DNA of 64,000 nt from assembly GCA_014549065.1 (NCBI GenBank), contig JACDOX010000009.1, forward strand, positions 7,631,192 to 7,695,191, given 5' to 3'. Of this stretch, positions 24,220 to 37,207 are shown piece after piece; within the stretch, counting starts at the first letter, position 1, and each line of letters opens with the position of its first letter. The notes below the pieces were generated by a model that was not told the origin of the DNA, did not search any database, and saw only the letters and a list, made by a program, of their open reading frames with translations. This DNA is from Cardinalis cardinalis. Taxonomy: Eukaryota > Chordata > Aves > Passeriformes > Cardinalidae. The position numbers and the translations under genes are program-made.

Positions 24220-24436
24220 TTTTTTGGGTTCTTGCGACCTCTGTTTGCCACGCAGCTGGCTGATGATCTTCAGTAGCAGTTCCACCAACAAAAGGATTGA
24301 CAGCTGGGCTCAGGGGTCTGATTTCAGATATGTTGTAAACTGGGGGAAGTATTGATTGTCTGTGAGGAGAGGTGGTCACACTGCGGTCCTGAGCAGATGG
24401 CAGAGGTTCAGTGTACGCGGATCGCGATGGACTATG
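24220..24436 (-). CDS. COL28A1: COL28A1 Ser/Pro/Thr-rich linker exon
   Basis: This 217-nt exon has acceptor gactccttttgcag and donor AAA|gtgagt. Only one frame is open (starting HSPSRSAYTEPLPSAQDRS), encoding 72 residues rich in Ser, Pro, Thr, Ala and Gln and without cysteine, as expected for a flexible, possibly O-glycosylated spacer between the VWA and Kunitz domains. Asn-Ile-Ser within VYNISEIRP is a possible N-glycosylation site. It starts in phase 0 after the previous exon and ends in phase 1, so joining directly to the Kunitz exon gives Gln-Lys-Asn-Pro-Arg-Cys. Confidence 0.82.
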
Positions 24437-26486
24437 CTGCAAAAGGAGTCAAAATCTTAAAGTTCTGTCTGGGCATTATGCTATGACAAAAAAAAATATT
24501 GATAGAATTATGCAGGAAACTTTTGCTAAGCAACGTGTGAAAAAACACTACTAAAAGCAGATTGGTTACCATGATGATTTAGTATGAAGCCATAATTTTC
24601 NGACCATGAGAGCATAATGAAAAGGGAAAGTAATGCTTCTGATTTAGCCACTAAGCTGAATTCATTCAATTTAAGCTAAATTCCAGTCACTACTTAGTCT
24701 GCAATATAAATAAAACAAAAAATGGGCAGAATTTTTGAATAAGTCACTGCTGTTTAACATCTAGTACACTCATTGGGCATGATCTGACATCTTCAATCTG
24801 TCCTATTTCTGGTGAACAGCCAGTTGCTAATCATTAGAATTTTAGAATTTACCTTGATAGAAGTGTTAAGCAGTCAACCCTGCTCTTCAAATTGCAACTA
24901 TTATCTAAAGATTTGCCTAATATTTTGGTATATTCAAGAAGAATTGCAAGGTCCCTAGTATAGTATAGTACAAACAACTGCCTTAATCAGACATTGATTA
25001 CCTACTGAGAGCAGAAAGGAATTTGGTACTATTCAGTATCATCCCATTTACAGGCCACCACTGACAAAGTCAACTTAAGAAAACTCTTCAGAGTGACTGG
25101 AACTCAGTCTAGGTGGAATGCAAAGATGCAGAAAATTCATCCAGTCATTTGAATTTTGCATTTCTTCTCTATNTCTGCAAAATGACTGTGTTTATGATAG
25201 TAATTGAACAGTTTGAAGATTTATCCCTAACAACAGCCAGCCAGAACCAAGTGTGTGAGCATCTAATCCTATCTNATATATCTATGAACCTACCTAAGAA
25301 TCCTTTCTGATTCTTATCACATGGTTTATAAAATCAGCATCTATCTAGGTTTACATTTATTTTTCTTAATNATACAGAATGTCAAAACTCACCCTCAGTG
25401 TCTCACAGATCTGTCTAGATGTATTATAAGCCCAAACCCTAAATTAATCATACTTACCAAAGGAGCTCTTATTCTTGGAAATTAACCTAGATTTTGAAAG
25501 TGAACTATTTAATTATGAATGATATTATATAAACAATACTACAAGGATTAATAGTGGATAACCCATTGGCTCTTCCACAGTAAGACAGTAATATTTAATT
25601 ATCTGTAATNTGTATTCAATTAATATTTGAATACCAGTATCATGGTCTGCTATATCCATTCCATGCAGCTACAGAGGTTTGTACATCATATATTTTAAAC
25701 AGCTTATCCATCTCGTTATAAGGGCAAGCAAAGCTCATTTTGTAAACCTCCAAGTTTTTGTCGACTATTTTAGCTAAAGCAATAAAAATGCCCTAAAGAG
25801 TTGACAAATATCCTAATCTGATGCTCCAACAGTGGCTGAAAGACACTGGAGACTAAGAGTGTATTTTCTACACCTGCAGAAAATATCATCTATTGCATCT
25901 TAGCTCTCCCTGTCCTGTCTGTCTGTGCAGCAGCACAGTTTCGGAGGGAAGAACCTCAATGAAGGTCAGGAGAAATGNAAAGCTGGAGAACAAAGAGTAA
26001 CAAATAAGGACTCCTAGAAGTACAGCCCAAAAGTGAAAGTGAAAGANCACCAAAAGCTTAATAACTTGGAAATATGGCTGGGAACAACCTGGAAAGTATG
26101 TGACCATGACAAGAAAGATTTTACTAACTAATCTAATCAGCNTGCATATAAATAAATGTCTTATGTACTGTGCACCTGCCACAATAGAAATGTAAGAGTT
26201 TTAACTCACTTCTAAAATGAATAAGACCTACAAAAAAAGTGAGGACTCTCAGCATTTATTGCAACNAAGAGGCAGCATTGCCCTATTTCTTTTGTAAACA
26301 TTTGTTCTCAATAAATAAATTCATTCTAACTTGAAAAGTTTTTTCAAACACTTTGGTCTAGTCAATTGACATGTTATTTTCATATTAAAATGTGAATAAA
26401 TGNTTAAATAAAGATGGCAAAATATTCAAATTCAAATAAAGACACATATTTTAAAAACATTTGACAACTGTTACTAGTTTACTCAC
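24437..26486 (-). other. COL28A1: COL28A1 intron (about 2.05 kb)
   Basis: AT-rich intron between the two linker exons, with scattered N bases. No exon with paired splice sites or recognisable repeat was seen. Confidence 0.6.
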
Positions 26487-26674
26487 TGGGTTACTAGATC
26501 CTTCTGTAGGAAGTATATTAATCTCTGAAGTGGTCGTTTTAGGTAACAGGCTATTAGCATCTTTTCTGGCAATTTCAGGTTCCGGACTTGGAGAAGGAGA
26601 TAAAATATTGTAATTTCTGGTGTACACTGCAGACTCGTTCTCACAGATTTTTGTGATCAGTTTATTTTCAAGAA
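26487..26674 (-). CDS. COL28A1: COL28A1 linker exon after the VWA domain
   Basis: This 188-nt exon has acceptor ctaatcttttcag and donor CCA|gtgagt. With the leftover G from the VWA exon it reads VLENKLITKICENESAVY and then a Ser/Pro/Thr/Glu-rich stretch (ILSPSPSPEPEIARKD and on) ending Ser-Asn-Pro. The first part is the C-terminal helix of the VWA domain, closing with a Cys, and the rest is an acidic, proline-rich spacer. It ends in phase 0. Confidence 0.9.
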
Positions 26675-27837
26675 CTGAAAAGATTAGTGAAATAATGACA
26701 TTTTTAAAGGGTAATGAAAAAAAGTCACAATGATTCAGAACAAGGTTTTAGTGCAGTATTAGCCCTAAAGTTTTAATTACCGTGACTTGTGAAAGACCAT
26801 CTTCTGTAGTTATGTGAAAACGCAAATGATAAGTAATAAAGTTACACAGTCTCTGAATTATTTTATTTTAGTGCTATGTTGTTCTTTTAACAAAAAANCA
26901 GATAAAAATATCAAGTCCCTCTAGGAAGTAGAAGTCATAGCAGAAAGGAGAATAACAGTTAAAAAATGAGGGTGAATGAAAGGAAGTGTTTACACATAAG
27001 AAAGAAAAAGAAAAACTGGGTGACAATTTTCTACTTATTTGTAAAACCAAAAAACATCAAGGACTGAAAATATTTTTATGTTGAATGCTGGAGTCTGAGT
27101 CAAAGCCTTAAATTTAATCCCAGTGGGAACCANACCTTAGCTTGGATTTTTGCTAATNCCTTCAATCTAGACTTAACTTCATTTACAATCTCAGCATAGC
27201 AAAATAAGTTTATGCTCAGGAAAAGTATAGGCTGGTCTACAGTTAGTCTAGATCAATGTACCTTTATTTTTTTATGGGTCATTATAGATTTCATCTGGAT
27301 TCTCTCCTGATTTCACCCATAGCCACAGACATTTTTCAAGCCACATATGTTGAAATATACCATGTCTATCATATCCCATTCCTTTCATTTGTGGTTTCAC
27401 AATTTTTCCCCTGAAACTAGGGTGAAAGCACAGGTNNNNNNNNNNNNNNNNNNNNNNGATTCCAAGACTCATAAAACCCAAAAGAAAGAGAGAGTTTGAG
27501 ATGTTACGTCAAAGTGGAAGGAAACCTGCATATCTCCAGGATGAAACTACAGCCAAGCACAAAAGGACTGTGAAGCAAGGCTGATACAATCTCTCACAAA
27601 AGAGGAATACCCCAAAGAANACCTGGGCTTAGAAAATTGATGTTAATTGTGGTTTATTACCTCTGCAAGAGGTAAAAAAATTGACAAAGGTTTCATNTGG
27701 CCAAAGATGATGCAAAACAAGAGCAAGCTTCATCCAAAAGATAAATAAAAGCTGCCACTCAGCAGGCTGCCTTGCCTGGCCATGGGAGAGGCCAAACACA
27801 CTTTCCAGTTTCCTCCTACTGAAATAGTTTCTTTTAC
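26675..27837 (-). other. COL28A1: COL28A1 intron with assembly gap
   Basis: A 1,163-base intron that contains the only multi-base N gap of the window (27436-27457). No exon or recognisable repeat. Confidence 0.6.
27436..27457. other. Assembly gap (22 N)
   Basis: A run of 22 undetermined bases inside a COL28A1 intron. Open frames crossing it are meaningless. Confidence 0.99.
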
Positions 27838-28392
27838 CTGAAAGCGTTATGAAGTCGTCTATCTGGTAAACATGTTCTTCATCAGGGTCTGTTGCAATGA
27901 GCTGCATTTCTTTCAGGAAGTCATCAAAATGAGGATCAGTCCTTTGTACAATCCCAATGACAAANATCTCAATATTTGTAGCATGGGCCTCTCTTACTAC
28001 GGTGTCCAGCCGTACTTTATCCCGATTGTCCGCCTGTCCGTCCGTTATGACAACGGCCACCTTCCTGACGGCCGGGCGCGCTGCCTGGAATAAGCGAATG
28101 GCTTCCTGGATGGCAGAAGCTGTGTACGTGCCTTCTCCTAAGTAGGGCATCTCGTCAACAGCTGATTTCAGGTGCTCCTTGCTGGTGTATTGCTTCAGAG
28201 AAGACACCAGGTCCACTCTGTGGCTGAAGTTGATAATGCCAATGCGAGTTGTTGCGTGGTTGGCCGAAACCTTGTCAATGAATGTTTTCATAAAGGTTTT
28301 GATAATATTGAAGTTTTCTGGTCCAACACTTTCTGAGCTGTCAATGACGAATACTAGTTCCAGTGGTGTTGTTTTACATTTGATACCACAAC
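27838..28392 (-). CDS. COL28A1: COL28A1 second von Willebrand factor A domain (single exon)
   Basis: This 555-nt exon, after acceptor gttattcttccag, holds a whole VWA domain. It starts CGCGIKCKTTPLELVFVIDS at the joint with the preceding exon. The metal-ion-dependent adhesion site is complete: Asp-X-Ser-X-Ser (DSSES) in strand A, the Thr in GEGTYTAS, and the Asp in VVITDGQADN. Other landmarks are IGIINFSHRV and QIDDFITLS at the end. VWA domains with an intact MIDAS bind ligands through a divalent cation, so this one could mediate matrix protein contacts. An N at 27965 leaves one codon, within NIE.FVIG, ambiguous (Ile or Met). The 5' joint, Cys-Gly-Cys-Gly, is the short cysteine-bearing hinge after the triple helix. 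Confidence 0.97.
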
Positions 28393-28692
28393 CTGGAAGA
28401 ATAACCATTTCAGACANTTTATGAGAGACCATCTTTAAAAAATCAATTGGATTCACACATCAGATTTAGTCAGTTACAACTCAATTAATAATTAATTTCT
28501 AGTTACTGGTACTGATCACAGGAACAGAGCTGGACCAAATTACTTCAGGTATAGTTCTGGCAACATAGTGAGCATTGTTTTCATATCAATGGTATCCTGA
28601 CACANAAACATGCAGAGGAAAAATCCATACAGTCAATATAAATTCACTGTGTTTTATCAGAACTACTTTTTTTTCCATACTGGAATGCTTAC
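28393..28692 (-). other. COL28A1: COL28A1 intron (300 bases)
   Basis: Short intron between the connector exon and the VWA exon, with nothing else recognised. The + strand frame near 28179-28424 is an antisense shadow of the VWA exon. Confidence 0.7.
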
Positions 28693-28729
28693 CACATATT
28701 TCATGGATAAGTCTGATAACATCTTCTCT
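28693..28729 (-). CDS. COL28A1: COL28A1 connector exon between helix and VWA2
   Basis: A 37-nt exon with acceptor gactctttttcag and donor gtaagc. It encodes REDVIRLIHEIC plus one base of Gly, and is the non-collagenous connector carrying the Cys that probably helps link the three chains at the C-terminal end of the triple helix (inference). It joins the VWA exon in frame as Ile-Cys-Gly-Cys-Gly. Confidence 0.93.
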
Positions 28730-28909
28730 CTGAAAAAGAGTATTTATTTGTTGTGTGTTCTAGTGTTAAGAATGCCGAAATAGTTATTTATTTACAAAAA
28801 TGCAGGCAGTGCAATATCTCATAAACAGCCTTGTGTAAGATCACATAACCTTTAAATAATTTTCCCAGATAAACTGCTATTGCTTCAAANAATTTATTTG
28901 CCTACTTAC

Positions 28910-28945
28910 CGAAAGACCAGGTTCACCTTTTCTTCCCCCAGATCC
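28910..28945 (-). CDS. COL28A1: COL28A1 collagen exon, 36 nt, last triplets of the helix
   Basis: Acceptor acacatttctag, donor TCG|gtaagt. Four triplets, Gly-Ser-Gly, Gly-Arg-Lys, Gly-Glu-Pro, Gly-Leu-Ser, end the triple-helical region. Confidence 0.92.
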
Positions 28946-29035
28946 CTAGAAATGTGTAGAGTGAGATACTTAACAAAAGCCAAATTCGCCTAGTTTCTAC
29001 TCTGTAAATTTAAGTAGCATGAAAATGTGTTTTAC

Positions 29036-29116
29036 CTTTGGCCCTGGAGGTCCTGGGTCTCCAATCTCTCCTTTGGCACCTTTGCTCCCTGTATCACCTT
29101 TATCTCCATAGTCTCC
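29036..29116 (-). CDS. COL28A1: COL28A1 collagen exon, 81 nt, uninterrupted
   Basis: Nine perfect Gly-X-Y triplets starting GDYGDKGDTG and ending GDPGPPGPK. Rich in Asp/Lys pairs. Acceptor ttttcaattag, donor AAG|gtaaaa. Confidence 0.94.
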
Positions 29117-31058
29117 CTAATTGAAAACAACTTTATTAAATACAGTCATAACTCCAGTTTTGTTGATTGTCAGAGCTGGAAGTAAGGTTCAATGAGCTTT
29201 AAAGATAAATTTTCTGGCTCTTTTGGTTGTTTTTTNAATTAATAATTCCTGCTGTGTGTATTACAAGGAGAATAACTGAAAGCAGGCTCTCAGAAAAAAG
29301 CAAAATGGGCAGTAAAAGCATCTTTAAGAAATTTCGGTGAAAAATTACCTTCGTTCTGGAGGGGGAGTAAAGATACCTGTATGCAAATTGCAAGAATATA
29401 TAATGTTTGCTGCTCTTCAATTTTCTTGAACTCTAAAACAATGTTTATACTGGACCTATGCTAATTTATACTTAAGGAGAGATAAGTGCCTCAGATCAGC
29501 CACTGTGCTGAAACCCACACCAGCTCTGCATAAAAGCCAAANAAAAACCTGTGAGCTTTCAAAGGACAAACGAAGAGGCATGCTTGGGCTCTTAAATCCA
29601 TTGGAAAATACAACGATTCATATTTAGAAGCAAATGTACAATTTTCCCCTCAACTGATTAGAATTTTTGACATCCAAAAAGTGAGTGGGTTCAACATTAT
29701 AAGACAATTTTCACATAATGCAGATATGAAACATTGTAAATAAGATTCAGGTTCTAAATTAGACACTTTTTTCAAGAAGAAGATTGTACAGGACAGTTAT
29801 TTTCTCTGGAAATTACTATCCAGCTTACGTTTCACTAGAAATTTTAAAGCTTATGAATTTATCTAGATTACTGTCCATTTTGATGTTATTCCTCATCATT
29901 ACTTAGTCTATGGAATCACGCAGGTAACTCCTGTGTTACAGCCTTTACTGGTGATTGTTTCCAGATTTAAAGAACCTTTTTGACTTTAGCAGTCTGCTTC
30001 TGATCTAATCCAAACTGCTGTAAATCTGAAAATTGTAAATAGCTTNTCCACAGCATTAAGAAACCCAGTTTCAACTAAGTAAGATCTTGGAAGAGAGTTC
30101 TCATTCTATTTCACAAAATCAGAATACCCAGAAAAGGATTTTAATTTTACTACCTGTCCATGAATTGAATCTAACATCATCAAAGTTAATGTTAGCATTA
30201 ATAACAACAGGAAAGCAAATATGATTTGCTGGCTGTGATGGTGTTGCTACTCTCTTACACTTCAATATACTAAAACCTGATCTTTTTGGTACATATACAA
30301 AATTCCTGCTGAACTAAACCATTCCTTATCAAGTGTGTCAAGTCTGCTATAATAATAGCAAACAAAAAAGTGAGTATTTGGAGAGATTTACATTGGATCA
30401 TAAAGATTAGTCAATATACAAGATNAATATGACAATTAGTGAAAATATTCCAGTTCTTATTATTATATTGTGGCATTTGGAATGTGAGTGAAAATAGAAC
30501 TAGGANGCAGGAATTTGAATCTGTATGAAAGAGCTTGATATTCACATGAAAGCTCCCAAGCTGTTAGATGTGAATAGCTAAGTGTAGGAAATTCTCACAA
30601 CTTTTATAACAACCAGGAAGTTGTTCAGTAAGGAAAGATTCAAGCCTGGGCTTCAATCATTGTAGAAAAAACCAAGTCAAGTAAAGCAAAGCCCTTAAAT
30701 GGTGTTTATCATAAAGCAATTCCTTCCTTTTTTTTTGTCAGAGCCTGGCAAATAAAAGGATATTTTGTAATACCTGAAAAATATGAAAAATAAATGAATA
30801 CATAATTTTAATAACTTTTAATTATTCTCCTGCCAATGAGGATGACCTCATTCTAGATCCTNCTTTGTAATCTGGTCTTTAATGACCATTAGGATTTTCA
30901 AAGACTTCAAAGCTGACAATGAGTAGCAGGTACTTACCATGCTAGCTCAATAAGGTAAGATCTTTGTCTTCTGCTTCTCTTCAAAGACCTGTCACACTAA
31001 ATAACCAATAAAGGAAGAAAAACCTCTTCTCTTTCCTTACTGCAAACCTAGGATTTAC
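29117..31058 (-). other. COL28A1: COL28A1 intron (about 1.9 kb)
   Basis: AT-rich intron with no recognised exon or repeat. Confidence 0.6.
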
Positions 31059-31127
31059 CTTTCGTCCAGGAAGGCCAGTTCCTACTGATCCCTTTGGTCC
31101 AGGAAAACCTTTACTTCCTTTTTCTCC
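31059..31127 (-). CDS. COL28A1: COL28A1 collagen exon, 69 nt, imperfection GTGLPG
   Basis: Starts GEKGSKGFPG. The triplet phase slips at residues 16-21 (G-T-G-L-P-G). Acceptor catgttctgttcag, donor AAG|gtaaat. Confidence 0.94.
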
Positions 31128-34100
31128 CTGAACAGAACATGAAACTTTTGTTTAACTGAAAATTATTGTAAAATCTATGCTGTTTCTATTCACTTTTACA
31201 CATTTGTACTATGTGATGAAGCACACGATTTTCAAGACAAAAGTGGTCTAAGATTGGAGAAATAAGCAATTGGCTGTAATTCAGAACATACAATGAGAAT
31301 CTTATAAAGTATATAATGAAGAATTTATTCCTGATTAATTAAATAAAAATTTGCCATTCCACCGAAAGAGATGAAAGACAAAAGTAACTTTTCAGAGGCT
31401 CAGATAATTATTCATCCTGTCTAGAAGCAGTAAAACGTGGTCAAAACCAAAGTTTCTAGAGAAATACACATTCATGACCTCTCCAGGGCAGACTCTTTAT
31501 TCTGATCCTAAGTAAATGAGAAGACATCTCTACTCTTCAAAGTGTGAAAAGCAGAACACCTTTCTGCTGATAACTCAAAAGACAGTATNTGTCCAGCTCA
31601 AGATTACAAAGCTCAAAATTGTTTATAAGGATTGCTACACATTCCCTGCTGCATGTACTTAGACTTAAAAAACACATCCATGCTAGCAGTGTGGGCCCAC
31701 AACGTTATAAAACAGAGCTGTTATATATACACAGAAAATTCTTCATAGCTTCTGGCTTCCAGAAACTTTCTTGCTTTATTTAATAGGGCAACACAAATAT
31801 TTTTTACAGATCAACTGCTGTATGCATTTTAAACACAGCTAGAAGTGATTAGATTTCCTGGTACATAAATGCTTTACCAAAATTCACATTACATACGTAA
31901 TTTACAGAACAGCAGTGCCTGATNAAGATACCAAAACCAGTTCCAGAGAATGTCAATGAGATCAGGAGCAGTTACCAAATGTCTCAAACCTAACTATGAT
32001 CTTTTTGCTATCATCTCATTTTTAATGCTTGTATTGGTGCTCACAAATGGGTCTAAAGGGGTCANATTGCTCATAATAGACAGAGAAATACAAAANTATT
32101 TCCAAATTTATCCAGCCTTCACCTAAGGTGCACCAGTGCAGCAGGACTGACCACTGACTATTCCTGCTGTGCTGGATAGGGGTTTATGTATTTCTGCAGG
32201 CAAAGAAACAGCTGCACAGTGCACACCTAAGCCAACCTTCTCTTCCTGGTACCGAGGGCTTCCAGCTGCCATGAGCTGGGAATTCACCAGGAGTTAGGCA
32301 ATGAGATGCAGCTCCTCGAAGACACAGTGCATGACAAGTCATGCTCNTGGATGGTTTTCCCTGTTCAGATTTCAGATCTGACAGAGATCCTGCTGAGATG
32401 ACAGCTTCTGCTTGCACTGGAGCACTGCTTTCACAGCCCTGCTCTGTGAGTACCTCTTGGTCCACTGGCCCCAACTTGGGGAATGAAATTCTCTGCTTGC
32501 CACCAGGGCTACCTATCTCTGACCTGCCAACCAGTAGCCTCTTGCCTCTGTAAGAAGAACTTCCTCTCTNCCCAGTTTCTTACAGCAGCAGCAGTTCAGA
32601 CAGTATTAGGTAGACTGAAAAACAGTGGGTGTATCAAATTCCATAGCTGATCCACTAGCGGGAATTCCTGTAAATAGGAAATACTCCTAAGGTGATGGGA
32701 TGCACAAGGCAATTTATTTTGCATTGTTACAGGAACTCACAGTNGCTATTTAATCTAATTTCCTTTAAGTCACTTTTTAGCAGGGTTGTGCTTCTCAGAG
32801 CCCTCATTTAGGTATNAATGCAAATGCCTTTTAAACACAGTGAAACAGTGTGCCAGTTTGTTTCAAGGTTTGCTGTTCAGCACTGCGACAGTCTCTCCTT
32901 TCCACTCGCGTCATCACACAGCTTCCTGCAAGTCTGCAGAGCACATACATATGAACCAAAATAAGGATATGCTGTGTATTCCAGTGGTCCTTCACTAGTA
33001 ATAAATGTCAGACCCAACAAAATGGTAGATTTCTTGCTGCCATTTTTTACTGCCCATTTGACATTGTTATGATGGTGTTCAGGCAATGAAAACTGAATGG
33101 GACCTACTGTTCTAAGTAAACTCATACCCATACAGCTGATATTTCTCACAAGCACACATGTGAGTTTCATCTTTTAAAACATCAACCACAGAATCAAATC
33201 CTCCTTCCTCTACTTGTGCAACAAGTATCAATCAACATTAGAAGGGTTTAGATTCATAGATTCTGTAACTTAGTAAACCCCACNAAGTTATTTAAAAATA
33301 TTTATGGCTTTGACAGTTTAATTCATGTACATAATAAATTCAAACCTGACCACCAGTATTACCAAAATGAACTGAGTGCAGATCTGAGAATGTCTAGACT
33401 GTGGTTTTGAAAGGGAACCAAGCATAAAAAAAAATCTGTGAATATAGCTGTCAACATAAAGTAACTTGAAAACCAAATCATTTTTGGCATTCCATTCTTA
33501 CCATATGCAGACTGAGATGTCTCTCTTATATAAAAAAAAATACTTGCAGTGATATTGGTAGCTAAAGTGCAGGATCAGAGTAACTTTCATCTGATGAAGA
33601 GTGGCCAAAAAGAATGAAGTTTGATACNTGAAGAAATAGAAGGATAAAATAGACAAAAGTCAACAAGCATTAGTGTGTGGAGGAAACTGGCACTACCAGA
33701 GCAAGACAGTTGCAAAAGTTGCTCAGAAATAAGCTGTTCCTAAGAATTATATAAAAATAATTTAATTTTTAAAAGCAATTGTTAACAAAATAGAAATGGC
33801 AAGATCGATTGTACCTACACAAGCCATGGAACACTCCAAAAACAACAGTAGCTGAGTTTGATCCACCATATCATTACAGTTTTGTTTTCAAACCCAAAGA
33901 CATTTCATAAACAGGACACATTACTTTCCAACATCCCTAAATTTCACAGCCTTGTATTAGAAACNCGCCTTTGTTTGATGGTGTGTCAGNGAACTGGCAA
34001 GTCATGAACAAAATAAAGTCTGAAGGAATCTGTGCTTTTCTGGTAAAGCTTATGTGAAATAATTCCACCATGGACCAAAGAAAGATTATCCTCTGAATCA

Positions 34101-34943
34101 TTTTGCAAACAATATACATTTTCATAAATTTGTTTGTTTGTTTCAGAATATCACTGTTTTCCAATGAAGACCTGTTTGCCAGTGAATTCTCTGATGTTTT
34201 AGGATCTACAGCCAAAATCACAGTATAAAGAGGCACATTTTCTAATCAAACTAGAACATTGACCCTTTTACTGAATCACTGGTGGTTGACCACTTAGAGT
34301 TGGAGACCTGAGCACAATACTGTTGATGCAGGGAAATATTCAATCATATGCTCAATTTTTAGCACATNGATTTAAGGAAAATTGGGGAAACTTGGGTTGT
34401 TCTCCACTGGAGCCTCCAGTTTTAATAAAATTTTCCTTGCACATATGACAAGGCAATTTAACTACTGAATGCTCAGAATATGTTTGTGTTTCTCCTTTTA
34501 AGGAGACAATTCGTGGCTGGATCTGAGTGACTAAAAAACCCAATTAAGAGTATGTGGGTGACTGCGTAATTTAATTTCTATTCCTAGATGTGTTTAACTT
34601 ACTTTGCCACAGTAGGTCTCTCTTACTGCCTTTTACAAGTGCAACCCAGAGAAAACTATGGATCTAAGTAAATCAATAAGATGTGGCAGAGACAANCCTT
34701 TTGTCTGCAGGTTAAATATATTTTTAATTACAAGAACAGTAGGAGAGCAATTTGATGCAAACAATACTGAAAATCCAGCAAATAAAGCAAAGATTGCATA
34801 TCTTATNAATACAAAAATTAAGTGTAAAATTACTATTTCCAGGAGTTCACTGATTTGGTGGCAAAGACAGAAAGAAGATAATGAATCTCTTTCAGAAACA
34901 GTTTGAGAAGAAAATGAACAGAAATCACATTACCCTGAATTAC
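31128..34943 (-). other. COL28A1: COL28A1 intron (about 3.8 kb)
   Basis: No exon seen. A GC-richer patch at about 32150-32560 has no recognised identity and may be an old repeat. The remainder is AT-rich. Confidence 0.55.
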
Positions 34944-35012
34944 CTTGTCTCCTTGTATGCTGATGCCAGGGGGGCCAGGGGGACCAGGCAAGCCATCACG
35001 TCCCATAATACC
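34944..35012 (-). CDS. COL28A1: COL28A1 collagen exon, 69 nt, imperfection GISIQG
   Basis: Starts GIMGRDGLPG. Residues 16-21 are G-I-S-I-Q-G, four non-Gly residues between glycines. Acceptor aactgttatag, donor AAG|gtaatt. Confidence 0.94.
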
Positions 35013-37138
35013 CTATAACAGTTAGCAAAAAAAAGGAAAAAAAGAATGACTGGGAGGTAAACTCCCGGTAACACTAAGGAAATAATCTCAAAGTCACTGC
35101 AAGCAAAAGAAGTAAAACNAGTTCAAGGGTTCTGGGTCTGATTCTTCTTTGGTTTATGGTTTCTCACTGTGGGTCTTNGTAATTATCCTGGCAAATTCTC
35201 AGGAAAGCAAAGGAACAATTAATTTGAAAATAATCAAAGAACAAAATTTACTCATGGCACACAGGGATATTTTCCTCATTTTCCCCTATATAGAAGACAA
35301 CAGGAACCACGTTAACAGAACAGCTTCATGCAGTCACAAAAGAGAGGCACAACAGCAGAGACACAAAGGACCAGAGCTGTAAAACCTAGTGTAAGTAAAT
35401 CTGCCAGGTATTTTAGCTAGTTCTTTGGCACTATGGGCATATGCCAAGCCCCTGAGGTGCCACAGTTCCAGGAGCACCAGTCATTCAGAAAATCCTAAGT
35501 GGGAAAGGATGAGAGACAAGCCAAAGCAGCATGTGCTGATTTGTATCAATACAGTCAAAGTCAGGCAGAGCCCTTGTGTTTGCAGGCAGGCTAACCTAAC
35601 ATTTCAAAGTGACAGAGTGAAGAATATCTTTCTGATTACATCAAAACCAAATGATTGATTTTCCTTTTTCTAAAAATTTATTTTTAATTGAAAAACTTTT
35701 CAAAATTTGAGCACACTTCATAAAAGTTTCTGTCAAATTCAGGTTGGACTTTTGATTACTGTCTTAGAATAAATAATTACTGTGCTCCAGTACAGTAAGT
35801 GGAAATCATTCAGTAGTATGTATATTACCTAGATTTTGTATATGTTGAATATTTAGGCAGAAGTACAAGAAAACTTGGTCATCATGAAATATAAATTTAT
35901 AGTTATAAATATTTAACTTCTAGATGTTAGTGATGTTTGAAAAGTCATCATTATCATCTCTGGAGACAAAAGGTTGTCACAACTTTTCACAAAATCTCTT
36001 GCAAAAAATACTCTTCATATATGCATGTACATATACATATACATATGGATCATCTCAAACACANAGCCTTCTCTTTGCCTGANCAATCCCAGTTCTCTCA
36101 GCCTTGCTTCATAGGAGAGGGACCACATACACGTCCTCACTCTTGAAAACAAAAAATTGTTTACCCACAGAGAATACATTTTTCCTTCTCCCAGGCTTTG
36201 TGGAAAGAGCGCATAGTGTCACAACTAGGATTTTGACACTCAGTCCAAACTTACTCTTTTCAAACAGGCTGTGTCAGTATGATTTACCAAAGTACTGAAA
36301 TTGTTGCAGCTTTCAGGAAGCAAGGTAAAATCAGACCCATCCTGAAAAAGTATTTATGCCCTGTTGTTTATTGTGTTTCTGGAGTTGCTAATAGCAATGT
36401 TTCTTCAGTCAGATACTAGTTTATTCAAAATGGCACTGGAGGGTTCTGTTACTCTCTGCTATTATGCAAAAAGATACAAAGATGTATCTTTAAACTATCA
36501 GAAAGTAGAAAAATATATACAATGTTTCTCCTCATTGCCTTCGTAAAAATAGTTGATAGAGAAAACCGGTAATAAAGAAATCCAGGCAAGTACTGGGTTT
36601 TTTTTCTTATCAGTATGTCTTTTTAAAACTATAAATCACTTTAGTAAAGGGAGAAAAAATTTCCCAGATGTTGCCTGCTGTTTGCTTATAGAATTAACTT
36701 TTTGTTTTCGTATTTCTTTCCCNATGGTTTTAACGACAAAAGAAATTGGATTTAATTTGATTGAGAAAAAATTGCNAACATAAAATTCACATTTAATGTA
36801 TTTTCCAGCACAAAATAATATCTTGGAAACTGGATAGTTACAAGCAGAAGAAATGCATCATTTAGCTAATTTACCAGTCTGATAGCTCTGTTCAATCTCC
36901 AGATGTAATCTTATAAAGTTTAGCTGCAAATGCAATTTTCATCCCATTAGTATTCTTCCTAATCCAGTTGGTAGAAGTGTATGGTTAGTGACCATATTTA
37001 CATGCTTGATTTCTCCTGAAGCTTGCACGGGTATAAATCAATAACTGATGAAGATTGTTTGGTTTGATTGAGAGATCAGGGTCTGGCTGCCAGCATCACA
37101 AAACAGCACAAAAAACTTCAGCATGGCATCATACCAAC
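35013..37138 (-). other. COL28A1: COL28A1 intron (about 2.1 kb)
   Basis: No exon recognised. Contains a short catata/tacata-rich stretch at about 36018-36050. Confidence 0.55.
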
Positions 37139-37207
37139 CTTGGGACCCATGTGTCCCCATCCTGGAGGCCCCGGGGGCCCAGGATCGCCTTTGATTCCAC
37201 GGTCTCC
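37139..37207 (-). CDS. COL28A1: COL28A1 collagen exon, 69 nt, imperfection GWGHMG
   Basis: Starts GDRGIKGDPG. Residues 16-21 are G-W-G-H-M-G, with a Trp inside the helix interruption. Acceptor gactattttcag. The donor, AAG|gttggt, is weaker than the gtaagt-type donors elsewhere in the gene. Confidence 0.92.

Noticed and set aside
27272..27481. 69-codon minus-strand frame spanning 27.4 kb
   Set aside because: It crosses a 22-base N gap, so the translation is meaningless.
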